Shown here in pieces: positions 9,735 to 17,561 of a DNA stretch of 64,000 bases. The stretch is taken from the NCBI RefSeq assembly GCF_900177725.1, contig NZ_FXAT01000012.1, forward strand, positions 124,001-188,000. Reading direction: 5' to 3'. Position numbers and translations under genes: made by a program. This DNA is from Paraburkholderia susongensis (GTDB lineage: Bacteria; Pseudomonadota; Gammaproteobacteria; Burkholderiales; Burkholderiaceae). The notes beneath the pieces were generated by a model. That model did no database searches and was not told where the DNA came from. It saw nothing but the letters and a program-made list of their open reading frames with translations. Within the stretch, counting starts at the first letter, position 1, and each line of letters opens with the position of its first letter.

Positions 9735-10718
9735 TTAGCCGCGCCCCTGCGGAAGATACGGCAGCGGGTCGACCGGCTTGCCGTCGCGGCGCACCTCGAA
9801 GCCCAGGGAAACGCGCGAATTGCTCTCGTCGCCCATTTCCGCGATCTGCTGCCCCTTGCGAACCACGTCGCCCATCTTGACCAGCAGCTTGCGGTTATGC
9901 GAATAAGCGGTCAGAAAATCCTTGTTGTGCTGAACGATGATCAGGCTGCCATAGCCGTTCAGTCCGGTGCCCGCGTACATCACCTTGCCGTCGGCGGCGG
10001 CCCGCACCGGATCACCCGACTTGCCGCCGATTTCGATACCACGCGTTTCGCCCGGCTGGAACGCTTCGACCACGCTGCCCGAGGCGGGCCATGCGAGCTT
10101 CACGCTGTTCGCGTGCCGGCGGGTTTCCTGCGTGACTTCGCGAATCGCGGCGGCGTCGGGAGCTGGCGTTGCGGACTGCGCCGATGATTGCGCCTGCGCT
10201 GGTGCCGATGCCTGTGCCGATGCCTGTGCCTGCGTCGAATTTTGCGACGGCGCCGGCGCGGCACCCGCCGCGGACTTCGTCGCCGCCGCATTATCCTGCT
10301 TCGCTGCCTGCACCGTGTCCGGCGACGAGACATGCAACACCTGCCCCGGCTTCAGATACGACGACGGCTTCAACCCATTCCACGCCTGCAACTGCTTGAC
10401 GCTCAGATGGTAGTTCTGCGCAATGCCCGTGAGCGTGTCGCCGCGCTTGACGCGATAAACGAGCGGCGGTGACTTTTGCAGAGGTGCGTTCTGGTCGGCA
10501 TCGACCGTGGGCGATGTGGGCGGTGTGGACGCCGCGGCATTGGCAGAGCCGCCCGCTGCTGTCGCGCTTGTCGCCGGCACGCCGGAAGCGGCCATTGGGT
10601 CCGGGGCCACACCGTTCTGCGGGTTTTGCTGCCCAACGTTCGCGCAACCGCTGACCGCCAGCGCAACGCACACGCCGGCGAGACAGGCCAACATCGTTCT
10701 GTCGGAACGTTTTCTCAT
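9735..10718 (-). CDS. NlpD-like LysM / degenerate M23 lipoprotein
   Basis: Outer-membrane lipoprotein of 327 residues involved in septal peptidoglycan splitting or its control. It starts with a lipoprotein signal (MRKRSDRTMLACLAGVCVAL, lipobox VSGC). A LysM domain runs from about YRVKRGDTLTGIAQNYHLSV to GQVLHVSS, then a long Ala/Gln-rich linker, then an M23 fold. The metal and catalytic residues of active M23 enzymes look lost: RGIEIGG stands where HxxxD-type residues belong, and SRVSLGFEVR replaces the usual HLHFE. That is the situation in NlpD/EnvC-type amidase activators. It is not beside rpoS here, so it may be a paralogue. Confidence 0.85.
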   Translation of the reverse strand: MRKRSDRTMLACLAGVCVALAVSGCANVGQQNPQNGVAPDPMAASGVPATSATAAGGSANAAASTPPTSPTVDADQNAPLQKSPPLVYRVKRGDTLTGIAQNYHLSVKQLQAWNGLKPSSYLKPGQVLHVSSPDTVQAAKQDNAAATKSAAGAAPAPSQNSTQAQASAQASAPAQAQSSAQSATPAPDAAAIREVTQETRRHANSVKLAWPASGSVVEAFQPGETRGIEIGGKSGDPVRAAADGKVMYAGTGLNGYGSLIIVQHNKDFLTAYSHNRKLLVKMGDVVRKGQQIAEMGDESNSRVSLGFEVRRDGKPVDPLPYLPQGRG

Positions 10719-11266
10719 TCTGTTCGACTCCTGCTTGATTCATGGACGGGCCGGATGCCGCCATGCCGCATGCGACGCGCGTGCTCTCATGGCTGCGCAT
10801 CGTCAGCGGCACCGCGAGGCCGCCTCGTATGGCGCTGACCCGGCGCCCGGCTCGTCTGCTCCCATCCCGTGCATGCGGGTCATGCCGGGTGTCCCGAACA
10901 TTAAAACCACGCAACTTCAGTGAAAAAGATCAGATTGGGGCCAGATTGCCGATCAAAAATTCTCGCGGAATTGTAAAATGCCTTTTAATCAAAACGCCCC
11001 GCCTCACACACTCTGATACAACCGTTACCAGCCGTATTTCCACGGGGGGTCTTCCCCGCACGGCGGCGCCTGCATCCGGCGCGGACGGAAGCGCAAGAGT
11101 CGCCTTCCGGCGCACGATTCGCCTTCATTTAACATTTGCCTTATCGGCAGACACGGCCGGGACTTGAATTGCCGCGAAGCGCGGCGGCAAATCTGGCGGG
11201 ATGGGTGTTGCCACGCAAGCTGGCGCGCACCAGCTTCGGAGACGTATTTGCGTTGCGCGCCGCGGG
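10719..11266. other. 548-base intergenic region between two minus-strand genes
   Basis: It contains the promoter side of the LysM lipoprotein gene and the 3' side of the porin gene. An AT-richer core lies around 10915-11000. No convincing gene, terminator or operator was identified. Confidence 0.4.
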
Positions 11267-12445
11267 CTAGAACTTATGCCGGATCGCCGCGCGCACCACG
11301 ACCTGCCGGGACGTCGACGACGGCGACTGCGTGCCGGGAATAAACGCGTAGTCGAGGATGGACAGCGTGGAGTCCCCCGTGACCTGCTGATACTCGCCCT
11401 GCAGGTAGACGTCGGTGCGCTTGGACAGGTTGTAGTCCACCATCAGGCCGAACGTGTGGATGCGCGGCTTCACGCCGCCGTTCGACGCGTCGTAGGTTTC
11501 CATCGTGTACACGTACTGCGCGCCGACGAACAGCATCGGCGAAATCTGGTATTTGCCGTTCACCTCGAAGTTCTGATACTTGAGCGAGTTCAGCAGCACA
11601 CCCGGCGGCGTGACGGGGACGAGCGGCACGAGTGGCGTAATGCCGAGATAACCGTTGCCGGTCGGATCGAGATAGTTCGAGTTGCTGTAGACGAAGCCGG
11701 CCGTCGCCGGGCCGAACGTATAGGTGAGGCCGCCGCCGAACACGCGCATGCGCGTCGCGACGAAACCGGCGTCGTTCGCGGTGATCGCGCCGTTCGAGCC
11801 ATTACCGGGATTATCAGCCTGCAGGTAGGCCGCCGCGACCAGCAAACCGCCGTACGCGTACTGCCCGCCGAAACTGTACGCGCGATTGTTCGCGAAGCCG
11901 GTGTCGTTGCTGAAGCTGTAGGTGCCGCCGAACTGGAAGCCGGAAATCGACGGACTCGTGTACTTGACCGTGTTGTCGAGGCGAAACGTGTTGTCGGTGT
12001 TGTCGTTGTCGTACGGGTGCGAGAACAGCTCGCCGCCCCAGCTGCCGTTGGCCGTGGTCTGCGCCAGATAGTCGACGACCGAATCGTACTGGCGGCCGAA
12101 CGTCAACGTGCCGTACGGTTGCGAACTCAAACCGACGAACGCCTGGCGGCCGAACATGCGGCCGCCCTGCCCGAGCCGCCCGGAATTCAGGTCGAAACCA
12201 TTTTCAAGCTGGAAGATCGCCTTGAGACCGCCGCCCAGGTCCTCGGCGCCTTTGAGGCCCCAGCGGCTGCCTTGCGCAAGACCGCTCGCCAGCTCATAAA
12301 CGTGGCCGCGGCCGACATTGTTCGTGTAGTTGATACCTTCGTCGATCACGCCATACAGCGTGACGCTGGTTTGCGCGCAGGCGGGCGCGATGGAAACGGC
12401 AGACGCAGCAACGGAGACAGCGAGCGAGAACACTTGCTTGTTCAT
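11267..12445 (-). CDS. Outer membrane porin, Gram-negative trimeric type
   Basis: General porin of 392 residues. The ATG at 12445 is preceded by GGGAGA and begins a signal peptide (MNKQVFSLAVSVAASAVSIA, ending near ACAQ). The mature start SVTLYGVIDEGINYTNNVG is the classic first beta strand of Burkholderiales OmpC-like porins. SRWGLKGAEDLGGGLKAIFQ and GRQAFVGLSSQPYGTLTFGR match the next strands, and it ends in a strand with a C-terminal Phe (VRAAIRHKF), the usual assembly signal. It stands as a single gene and forms diffusion pores for small hydrophilic solutes. Confidence 0.95.
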   Translation of the reverse strand: MNKQVFSLAVSVAASAVSIAPACAQTSVTLYGVIDEGINYTNNVGRGHVYELASGLAQGSRWGLKGAEDLGGGLKAIFQLENGFDLNSGRLGQGGRMFGRQAFVGLSSQPYGTLTFGRQYDSVVDYLAQTTANGSWGGELFSHPYDNDNTDNTFRLDNTVKYTSPSISGFQFGGTYSFSNDTGFANNRAYSFGGQYAYGGLLVAAAYLQADNPGNGSNGAITANDAGFVATRMRVFGGGLTYTFGPATAGFVYSNSNYLDPTGNGYLGITPLVPLVPVTPPGVLLNSLKYQNFEVNGKYQISPMLFVGAQYVYTMETYDASNGGVKPRIHTFGLMVDYNLSKRTDVYLQGEYQQVTGDSTLSILDYAFIPGTQSPSSTSRQVVVRAAIRHKF

Positions 12446-13082
12446 GATGATCTCCCTGCACCTCGAGTAATCGGACAACTCGATCCGGCCGCCTTGTTCT
12501 TGTGCTTCCCGATGCTTTCTTCTTGATGCTGGTTGCTGGGCTTGGGCTTGGGCCTGCTCCCGGGCCTTTCAGGCAGTTCTGCCGGCTGCTCCGCTTGCGT
12601 TGCGCCGCCCTGCACTTTTCAGAAATCGTCACACGGCGGCGGCTGGCCGTCCATGAGTGGATGCGCCGATCTTCGAGAATGTTGCTAATTCTCCACTGCG
12701 TGCGGCAGCCCCTTTTTTCGTAAGCCGGGTTCGGGTAAACGGCCGGCTGCCGTGGCCGCGCATCGTTGCAGGATTCGCATTCGGCAAGGTGTGCGACTGC
12801 GCCGGCTTGCGCCCCTTCCGAGCGGATTTGTCACAAAAAGAAATATAATCGACCGCCCTTGCTGCAACGCAACGGAACTCCGCGCCGTGCCGGGGGTCAT
12901 GTTTACGTCTCGCTAACACCGCGTATTGCATAGCCGGTCGAGCGCGGCTATGCAGGGCGCATGGCGGGTGCGTGAAGATCGTATGTCCGGCCTGGCGCCC
13001 AATTCCATATTAAAAAGCCTTGTGAAACGCCCGCCGCGCTACATCAGCGCGCCGTCGCACAAGGCTGCTTTTGACGCAAACA
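12446..13082. promoter_or_regulatory. Divergent 637-base region between porin and opgC-like genes
   Basis: This holds both promoters. The porin leader side is C/T rich. A TATAAT hexamer lies at 12844-12849 on the + strand in an A-rich patch, but no good -35 box is at the right distance. The region is less GC-rich than its surroundings near 12820-12850. No small gene could be supported. Confidence 0.35.
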
Positions 13083-14192
13083 ATGCAACAATCCTCGTCC
13101 CGTCTGATCGAACTCGACTTTTTCCGCGGACTCGTTCTGCTAGTCATCGTCGTCGATCACATTGGCGGCAGCATTCTGTCGCGCGTCACGCTGCACGCGT
13201 ACGCGTTGTGCGATGCCGCCGAAGTCTTCGTGTTCCTCGGCGGCTTCGCGACCGCCACGGCCTACGCCGCGCTCGCCGAGCGGCGCAACGAAACGATCGC
13301 GCGCAGCCGCTTTCTGCGGCGCTCGCTCGAGATCTATCGCGCGTTTCTCGTCACCGCCGGGCTCATGCTGCTCGTCAGCGCCGTGCTGAGCGCGTTCAGC
13401 ATCGACGGGCCGAATCTCGCCACGACCGACCTCGACGACCTCATCGACGCGCCGCTCGCCGCGCTGCGCGACATCGTGCTGCTGCGCCGTCAGCCGTATC
13501 TGGCCTCCGTGCTGCCGATGTACGCGTTCTTCGCGCTGTTCGTGCCGGCCATCCTGCCGCTCGCGCGCAGCAAGCCGTGGCTGCTGCTCGCCGGCAGCAT
13601 CGCGCTGTGGGCGGGCGCCCCGGTCATCGGCACCTATCTGCCCGCCGCGCGCGACATGCACTGGGACTTCAACCCGTTCGCGTGGCAGTTGCTGTTCGTG
13701 CTCGGCGTGCTCGCACGCTGCCAGCCGGTCTATCAGCGCGTCAGCACGCATCGGCTCGGCTGGCTCGTCAGCGTGTTCGCATTCGCGGTGGTCGCGCTCG
13801 CCGCGTACTACCAGCTCTTTCTCGCGCATGCGCCGCTCGCCGGAAGCCTCAAGCAGAACCTGTCGTATCTGCGCGCGGGTAACTTCCTCGCGATCGCGTG
13901 GCTCGTGGCGAATCTGATCCAGCTCGGCTGGGCGAAAAAGCTCGCGCGCCGGCTGCCGTGGATCGGCTTGATCGGACGTCAGGGGTTGCTGTGCTTTGTC
14001 GCCGGCGCGGTGATCTCGCTCGTGATCGATTCGGTGCTGTACGCGGCCACCGACGGCTATCTGAACTATCCGCTCGGGCTGCTTGCGGATGCGGCGGCGG
14101 TCGGCGCGCTGTTCGCGGTCGCGCTCGGCGTGGAACCGCTCAAGCGCTTTGTCGGCCGGTTTGTCGCCGGGCGGCTCGGCACCTCGTCCTGA
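13083..14192 (+). CDS. OpgC-domain membrane protein
   Basis: Polytopic inner-membrane protein of 369 residues from the ATG at 13083; a TTG four codons upstream is an alternative. The N-terminal segment RLIELDFFRGLVLLVIVVDH is the family signature of OpgC/acyltransferase-3-like proteins, which succinylate or otherwise modify osmoregulated periplasmic glucans. About ten hydrophobic helices follow. Burkholderiales carry several OpgC-domain proteins of unproven substrate, so the glucan role is inference. No opgG or opgH gene is nearby. Confidence 0.85.
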   Translation: MQQSSSRLIELDFFRGLVLLVIVVDHIGGSILSRVTLHAYALCDAAEVFVFLGGFATATAYAALAERRNETIARSRFLRRSLEIYRAFLVTAGLMLLVSAVLSAFSIDGPNLATTDLDDLIDAPLAALRDIVLLRRQPYLASVLPMYAFFALFVPAILPLARSKPWLLLAGSIALWAGAPVIGTYLPAARDMHWDFNPFAWQLLFVLGVLARCQPVYQRVSTHRLGWLVSVFAFAVVALAAYYQLFLAHAPLAGSLKQNLSYLRAGNFLAIAWLVANLIQLGWAKKLARRLPWIGLIGRQGLLCFVAGAVISLVIDSVLYAATDGYLNYPLGLLADAAAVGALFAVALGVEPLKRFVGRFVAGRLGTSS

Positions 14193-14334
14193 GCGCTCCT
14201 GGCGCTGCCCGCAACCCGGACACTTCATACGCTGCCGGCGGCGATCGCCACGCCCCGCATCCAACTCAAATCCGACGCAAATGCTGATAGCATGACGGCC
14301 GCGCGCGAACCGCGCGCCGGCCCTCCACACTGAC

Positions 14335-15207
14335 ATGCGTCGACTCTTTCGCTTCGCCCTCGTTCTGCTTTGCGTCGTCAGCGGTGCGCCCGCGTTCGCG
14401 AGCACAGTCGCGAGCCGCAGCTTCCATGCGGAAGCGCTCGGCCGCGACTGGCACTACACGATCTATCTGCCGGGCGCCTATCGCGCGGACGGCCCGCGCC
14501 TGCCGGTGCTCTACCTCCTGCACGGCAATAACGGCGACGCCAACGACTGGCTCACGCAAGGCCATCTGCAAAACACGGTGGACGCGCTGATCGAGCGCAA
14601 GGAAATCCCGCCCGTCGTGATCGTGATGCCGCAAGGCGGCACGGACTGGTACGTCGATCGCAAGGAAAAAATGGAGACGGCGTTCTTCGACGATCTGCTG
14701 CCCGAAATCGAAACGCACTATGCGGTCGCGACGCAACGCGGCGGCCGGATGATCGGCGGCGTGTCGATGGGTGGCTTCGGCGCGCTGCGTTATGCGCTGA
14801 CGCAACCGGAACTGTTCTGCGGCGCGCTGCTGCTGAGCCCCGCGATCTATGCGAGCGAGCCGCCGCGCGCGTCGGCGGCGCGCCGCGTCGGCGTCTTCGG
14901 CGAGCGGCAGTTCGATCCGCGTGTCTGGCACGAACTCAATTATCCGGCCCAATGGGACCGCTACATGAGCCAGCCGTACCGCCTGCCGATCTTCATCGCA
15001 TCCGGCGACGACGACCTCACGATCCAGGCCGATGCGTCGCTGCTGTACACGCACCTGCGGCTCGCGGGCAATCCGGCGGCGCTGCGCATCATCGACGGCG
15101 GCCATACGTGGGATGTGTGGAGCACGCTGCTGCCCGCCGCCCTGAAGTACACGCTAGGCTGCGTGAGGCCGCCGGCGCTGGAGCATCCGTCGGATCACCG
15201 GCCTTGA
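14335..15207 (+). CDS. Secreted esterase of the esterase D / putative S-formylglutathione hydrolase-like family
   Basis: Alpha/beta hydrolase of 290 residues with a signal peptide (MRRLFRFALVLLCVVSGAPA, cleavage near AFAS). The oxyanion region is LYLLHGNNGDANDW, the nucleophile elbow is GGVSMGGFGALR, the acid is probably in SGDDDLT, and the histidine is in DGGHTWDVW. These make a full Ser-Asp-His triad. Similar periplasmic proteins act on acyl esters, sometimes of siderophores or mycolates; the substrate here is unknown. It follows the OpgC-like gene by about 140 bases and may be co-transcribed. Confidence 0.86.
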   Translation: MRRLFRFALVLLCVVSGAPAFASTVASRSFHAEALGRDWHYTIYLPGAYRADGPRLPVLYLLHGNNGDANDWLTQGHLQNTVDALIERKEIPPVVIVMPQGGTDWYVDRKEKMETAFFDDLLPEIETHYAVATQRGGRMIGGVSMGGFGALRYALTQPELFCGALLLSPAIYASEPPRASAARRVGVFGERQFDPRVWHELNYPAQWDRYMSQPYRLPIFIASGDDDLTIQADASLLYTHLRLAGNPAALRIIDGGHTWDVWSTLLPAALKYTLGCVRPPALEHPSDHRP

Positions 15208-15208
15208 C

Positions 15209-15250
15209 TTGACCCTTGACCCTTGCCCCTTGATCGTTGCCCCCTGGCCG
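15209..15250 (+). repeat. Degenerate 7-bp tandem repeat, core TTGMCCC
   Basis: Immediately after the esterase stop are six consecutive heptamers: TTGACCC, TTGACCC, TTGCCCC, TTGATCG, TTGCCCC, CTGGCCG. A second heptameric array with TTGCCCG/TTGCCGG units lies near 53722-53756. The function is unknown; it could be a slippage-prone intergenic repeat. Confidence 0.7.
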
Positions 15251-15331
15251 CTGGAAAGCATTAACCCCGCGCCGCCGTGAAGCGGCATGGGCGATGCGCC
15301 GGGCGTCTGCCGGGGCGCGTGTCCTCGCGCG

Positions 15332-16426
15332 CTACTGCATGAGATCGGTCCACAGCACCATCAGTACGGTCATCAGCGCGGGGCCGATGAAAATACCGAG
15401 TAGTCCGAACGTCTCCGCGCCGCCGAGTATGCCGAACAGCACGAGCAGAAACGGCAGGCGCGTCGAGTTGCCGATCAGCACCGGCCGCACGAAGTGCTCG
15501 GCGACGAACACGACGACCGAGCCGAACACGGCGAGTCCGATCGCGGCGGCAACCGAACCTTGCGCGAGCAGCCACAACGCGGCCAGACCAAACGTGATCG
15601 GCGCGCAGAACGGCAGCATCGCGGCGATCGCCGTGACAAAGCCAAGCAGCGCCGCATGCGGCACGCCGGTCGCGAAATAGGCGATGCCGAGCAGCGCGCC
15701 CTCGCCGAGGCCGACCACGACCAGCCCCGCTACCGTGCCGCGCACCGCGGTCGCCATGTGCTGAACGAGGTCCGCGCCGCTATCGCCGAAACCGCGCCGC
15801 GCGGCCTTCATCAGCGAGCCGGATAAACGCGGCCCCGCCTGAAAAATCACGAACAGTGTGACCAGCATGAACGCGAACACCATCGCGGCATGCGCGGCAC
15901 GCGCACCGAAATGACGGCCGAGCGTCATCACCGTGTTGCTGTGCAGCCCCTTCATCGCGGCGGAGTCGCGCAGCGGCTGCGCGAGATTGGCCTGCCACCA
16001 CGCGCTGATCTGCTGCACTCCGAACGGCAGACGCTCGATGAAGCCCGGCATCGCAATGCCGGTTTCCTGCACGCCCCTGAACCAGTCCCTGAGCTCGAGC
16101 GCCTCGTGCAGCGCCTGCGCGATGCCAAGCCCGACCGGCAGTACCACGAGCAGCGCAATCACGAGCGTCAACACGGCGGCGAGCAGCGTCGTGCGGCCCT
16201 TGAACCAGCGGCTGCCCGCAATCTTGTGCAGCAGCGGCCACAGCGCGATCGCGACGACGCCCGCCCACGCGACCACTACGATGAAATCGCGCACCACCCA
16301 CAACGCGAGCAGCACCAGCCCGATATAGAGCGCGAGCGAGGCGGCCTTCTGCTTTTTCAGGCACTCCGGGACGGCGGACGACGATTCAGGAGAGGCGGGA
16401 GGTCCGGCGGGTGGGCGTGAAATCAT
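15332..16426 (-). CDS. AI-2E family transporter (PerM/TqsA-like)
   Basis: Inner-membrane protein of 364 residues with about eight helices. The N-terminal hydrophobic hairpins (ALYIGLVLLALWVVRDFIVV), the amphipathic middle segment around residues 100-180, and the C-terminal PVLIGNSTRLPFLLVLFGIL segment are the pattern of the AI-2E/UPF0118 family. Members have been linked to autoinducer export or Na+/H+ antiport. The start at 16426 follows a weak site and a Pro/Ser-rich N-terminus of about 25 residues. It is a lone gene between convergent and divergent neighbours. Confidence 0.88.
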   Translation of the reverse strand: MISRPPAGPPASPESSSAVPECLKKQKAASLALYIGLVLLALWVVRDFIVVVAWAGVVAIALWPLLHKIAGSRWFKGRTTLLAAVLTLVIALLVVLPVGLGIAQALHEALELRDWFRGVQETGIAMPGFIERLPFGVQQISAWWQANLAQPLRDSAAMKGLHSNTVMTLGRHFGARAAHAAMVFAFMLVTLFVIFQAGPRLSGSLMKAARRGFGDSGADLVQHMATAVRGTVAGLVVVGLGEGALLGIAYFATGVPHAALLGFVTAIAAMLPFCAPITFGLAALWLLAQGSVAAAIGLAVFGSVVVFVAEHFVRPVLIGNSTRLPFLLVLFGILGGAETFGLLGIFIGPALMTVLMVLWTDLMQ

Positions 16427-16761
16427 GTGAACTCTTATCTCTTTGAGGATGTGCGCGCGAGCCGGCCTGAAAATTTCAAACCAGCTACACTGGCGGCTCC
16501 GGTCACCGAACGACAGTCACATCTTAAAGGAAGCGCCGCTTCCCCTTGCAGGTGGCGTCCTCGTCGCGCTTCAGGCAACACAGCGTTGCAAAAATCCGCA
16601 CTATTAAAAAATCACATAAAAAAGCGCGCAACATCTGTCATTTCAGTCAATCGCACGAGTGGCGAGCGATTATTTCTGTTTAGAGAACAGTGTTTCAACG
16701 GTGGCACAATGGCTCTCCGGCGCGCGCGGGACTAAATTCGGCTCTTCATAATACGGAGCCG
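16427..16761. other. 335-base divergent intergenic region
   Basis: It lies between the AI-2E family gene (-) and the DUF3331 gene (+). An AT-rich tract with A-runs spans about 16590-16690, unlike the surrounding GC-rich DNA, and probably holds the promoter of the downstream gene. No further gene was seen. Confidence 0.4.
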
Positions 16762-16762
16762 A
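16738..16762 (+). promoter_or_regulatory. Hairpin over the ribosome site of the DUF3331 gene
   Basis: TCGGCTC (16738-16744) pairs perfectly with GAGCCGA (16756-16762) around an 11-base loop. The 3' arm contains the Shine-Dalgarno GGAG and the A of the first of three consecutive ATG codons. A stem here could limit translation. This is read from sequence only. Confidence 0.4.
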
Positions 16763-17052
16763 TGATGATGACCATAGAGTCCATCCTTCTTGACGGTGCG
16801 AATGGCGTACGCATCGAGATTCTCGAGCGCTCCGACACGACGCTGGTGATCCGCTGGGTTGAGCCTGGACGCTGCCACTATGGCGAGCAGCGCTGGCGGC
16901 GGCGCTCGGCGCATACCTCCGGGACCTGCGCGGTGTCGCGTCGCAAGATCCGCCGCGGCGACGCGGTGTACAAGCCCGCCGAGCGGCCAACGCCGTCGAA
17001 TGGGTCCGCGATGATCTGCGCTGAAGTTCTCGAACCGCTGGTCGAGGCTTGA
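16762..17052 (+). CDS. DUF3331 domain protein
   Basis: Small soluble protein of 94-96 residues, starting at one of three adjacent ATGs (16762, 16765, 16768); the third has the best spacing from GGAG. It contains the segments TLVIRWVEPGRCHYGEQRWR, then CAVSRRKIRRGDAVYKP, which I recognise as the DUF3331 pattern common in Burkholderiaceae. The conserved Cys and the GD turn hint at a small beta-rich fold that might bind a metal or nucleic acid, but no function is established. It stands alone upstream of nrdJ by about 500 bases. Confidence 0.75.
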   Translation: MMMTIESILLDGANGVRIEILERSDTTLVIRWVEPGRCHYGEQRWRRRSAHTSGTCAVSRRKIRRGDAVYKPAERPTPSNGSAMICAEVLEPLVEA

Positions 17053-17561
17053 TGGCTGGAGCGAAAGCCCGCTGCCGCGCGGCTGGTTGTGGCTTGACCG
17101 GTTTTGGCGATTTGCGTTGCCTCTGCCGGTGGTTCCGGTGCTCGTGCGGTTTGTGATGCCGCCGTTTTTGATTCTTCCTGTGATTTTTCCTGTGAATCCA
17201 CCTGCGATTCTGTCCGTGATCCCGCCGCATCCGATTTCGTAGCATCCGGCGCGGCGGCGTCGGGTCGCGCCGCTTTGGCTGTCTTGACGCCGTCTTGTGA
17301 CTCTGCCTTGACTCTGTTTCAACCCGCCTCGACTCCCCCCTTGCCCGCGCGCCCATAGCGCCCGCTTGTGCCTGCAAGCCGCAGCATCGGAGGATGCGCC
17401 GTGCCGCGGGCCACCGCCACCCTCCGATTGCGGCTGGGCGCCTCGTGCGCTAAGGTGGACTGATTGCGCCCGCGTTGACGCCGGTTTACGGCCCGGCGTG
17501 CTCCTCGCGCACCTTCCACCCACCGCGCCGCGCCCGCCGCGACGCCGTTTGAGGGCAGATC
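17053..17561. other. 509-base region upstream of nrdJ
   Basis: No gene is convincing here on either strand. It contains a degenerate 12-bp repeat (17170-17229). Because nrdJ depends on adenosylcobalamin, I looked for a cobalamin riboswitch and found no recognisable B12 box or conserved core. Confidence 0.4.
17170..17229 (+). repeat. Degenerate 12-bp tandem repeat, five units
   Basis: Consecutive 12-mers read GATTCTTCCTGT, GATTTTTCCTGT, GAATCCACCTGC, GATTCTGTCCGT and GATCCCGCCGCA. They decay in one direction. On either strand they would code for 4-residue periodic peptides, but no start signal supports translation. Confidence 0.6.

Noticed and set aside
15209..15250. CRISPR-like array
   Set aside because: The repeats here and at 53694-53756, 55618-55656 and 30339-30394 are contiguous and too short, with no spacers and no cas genes.
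17053..17561. Cobalamin riboswitch upstream of nrdJ
   Set aside because: No B12-box core or matching conserved helices could be recognised on the + strand.
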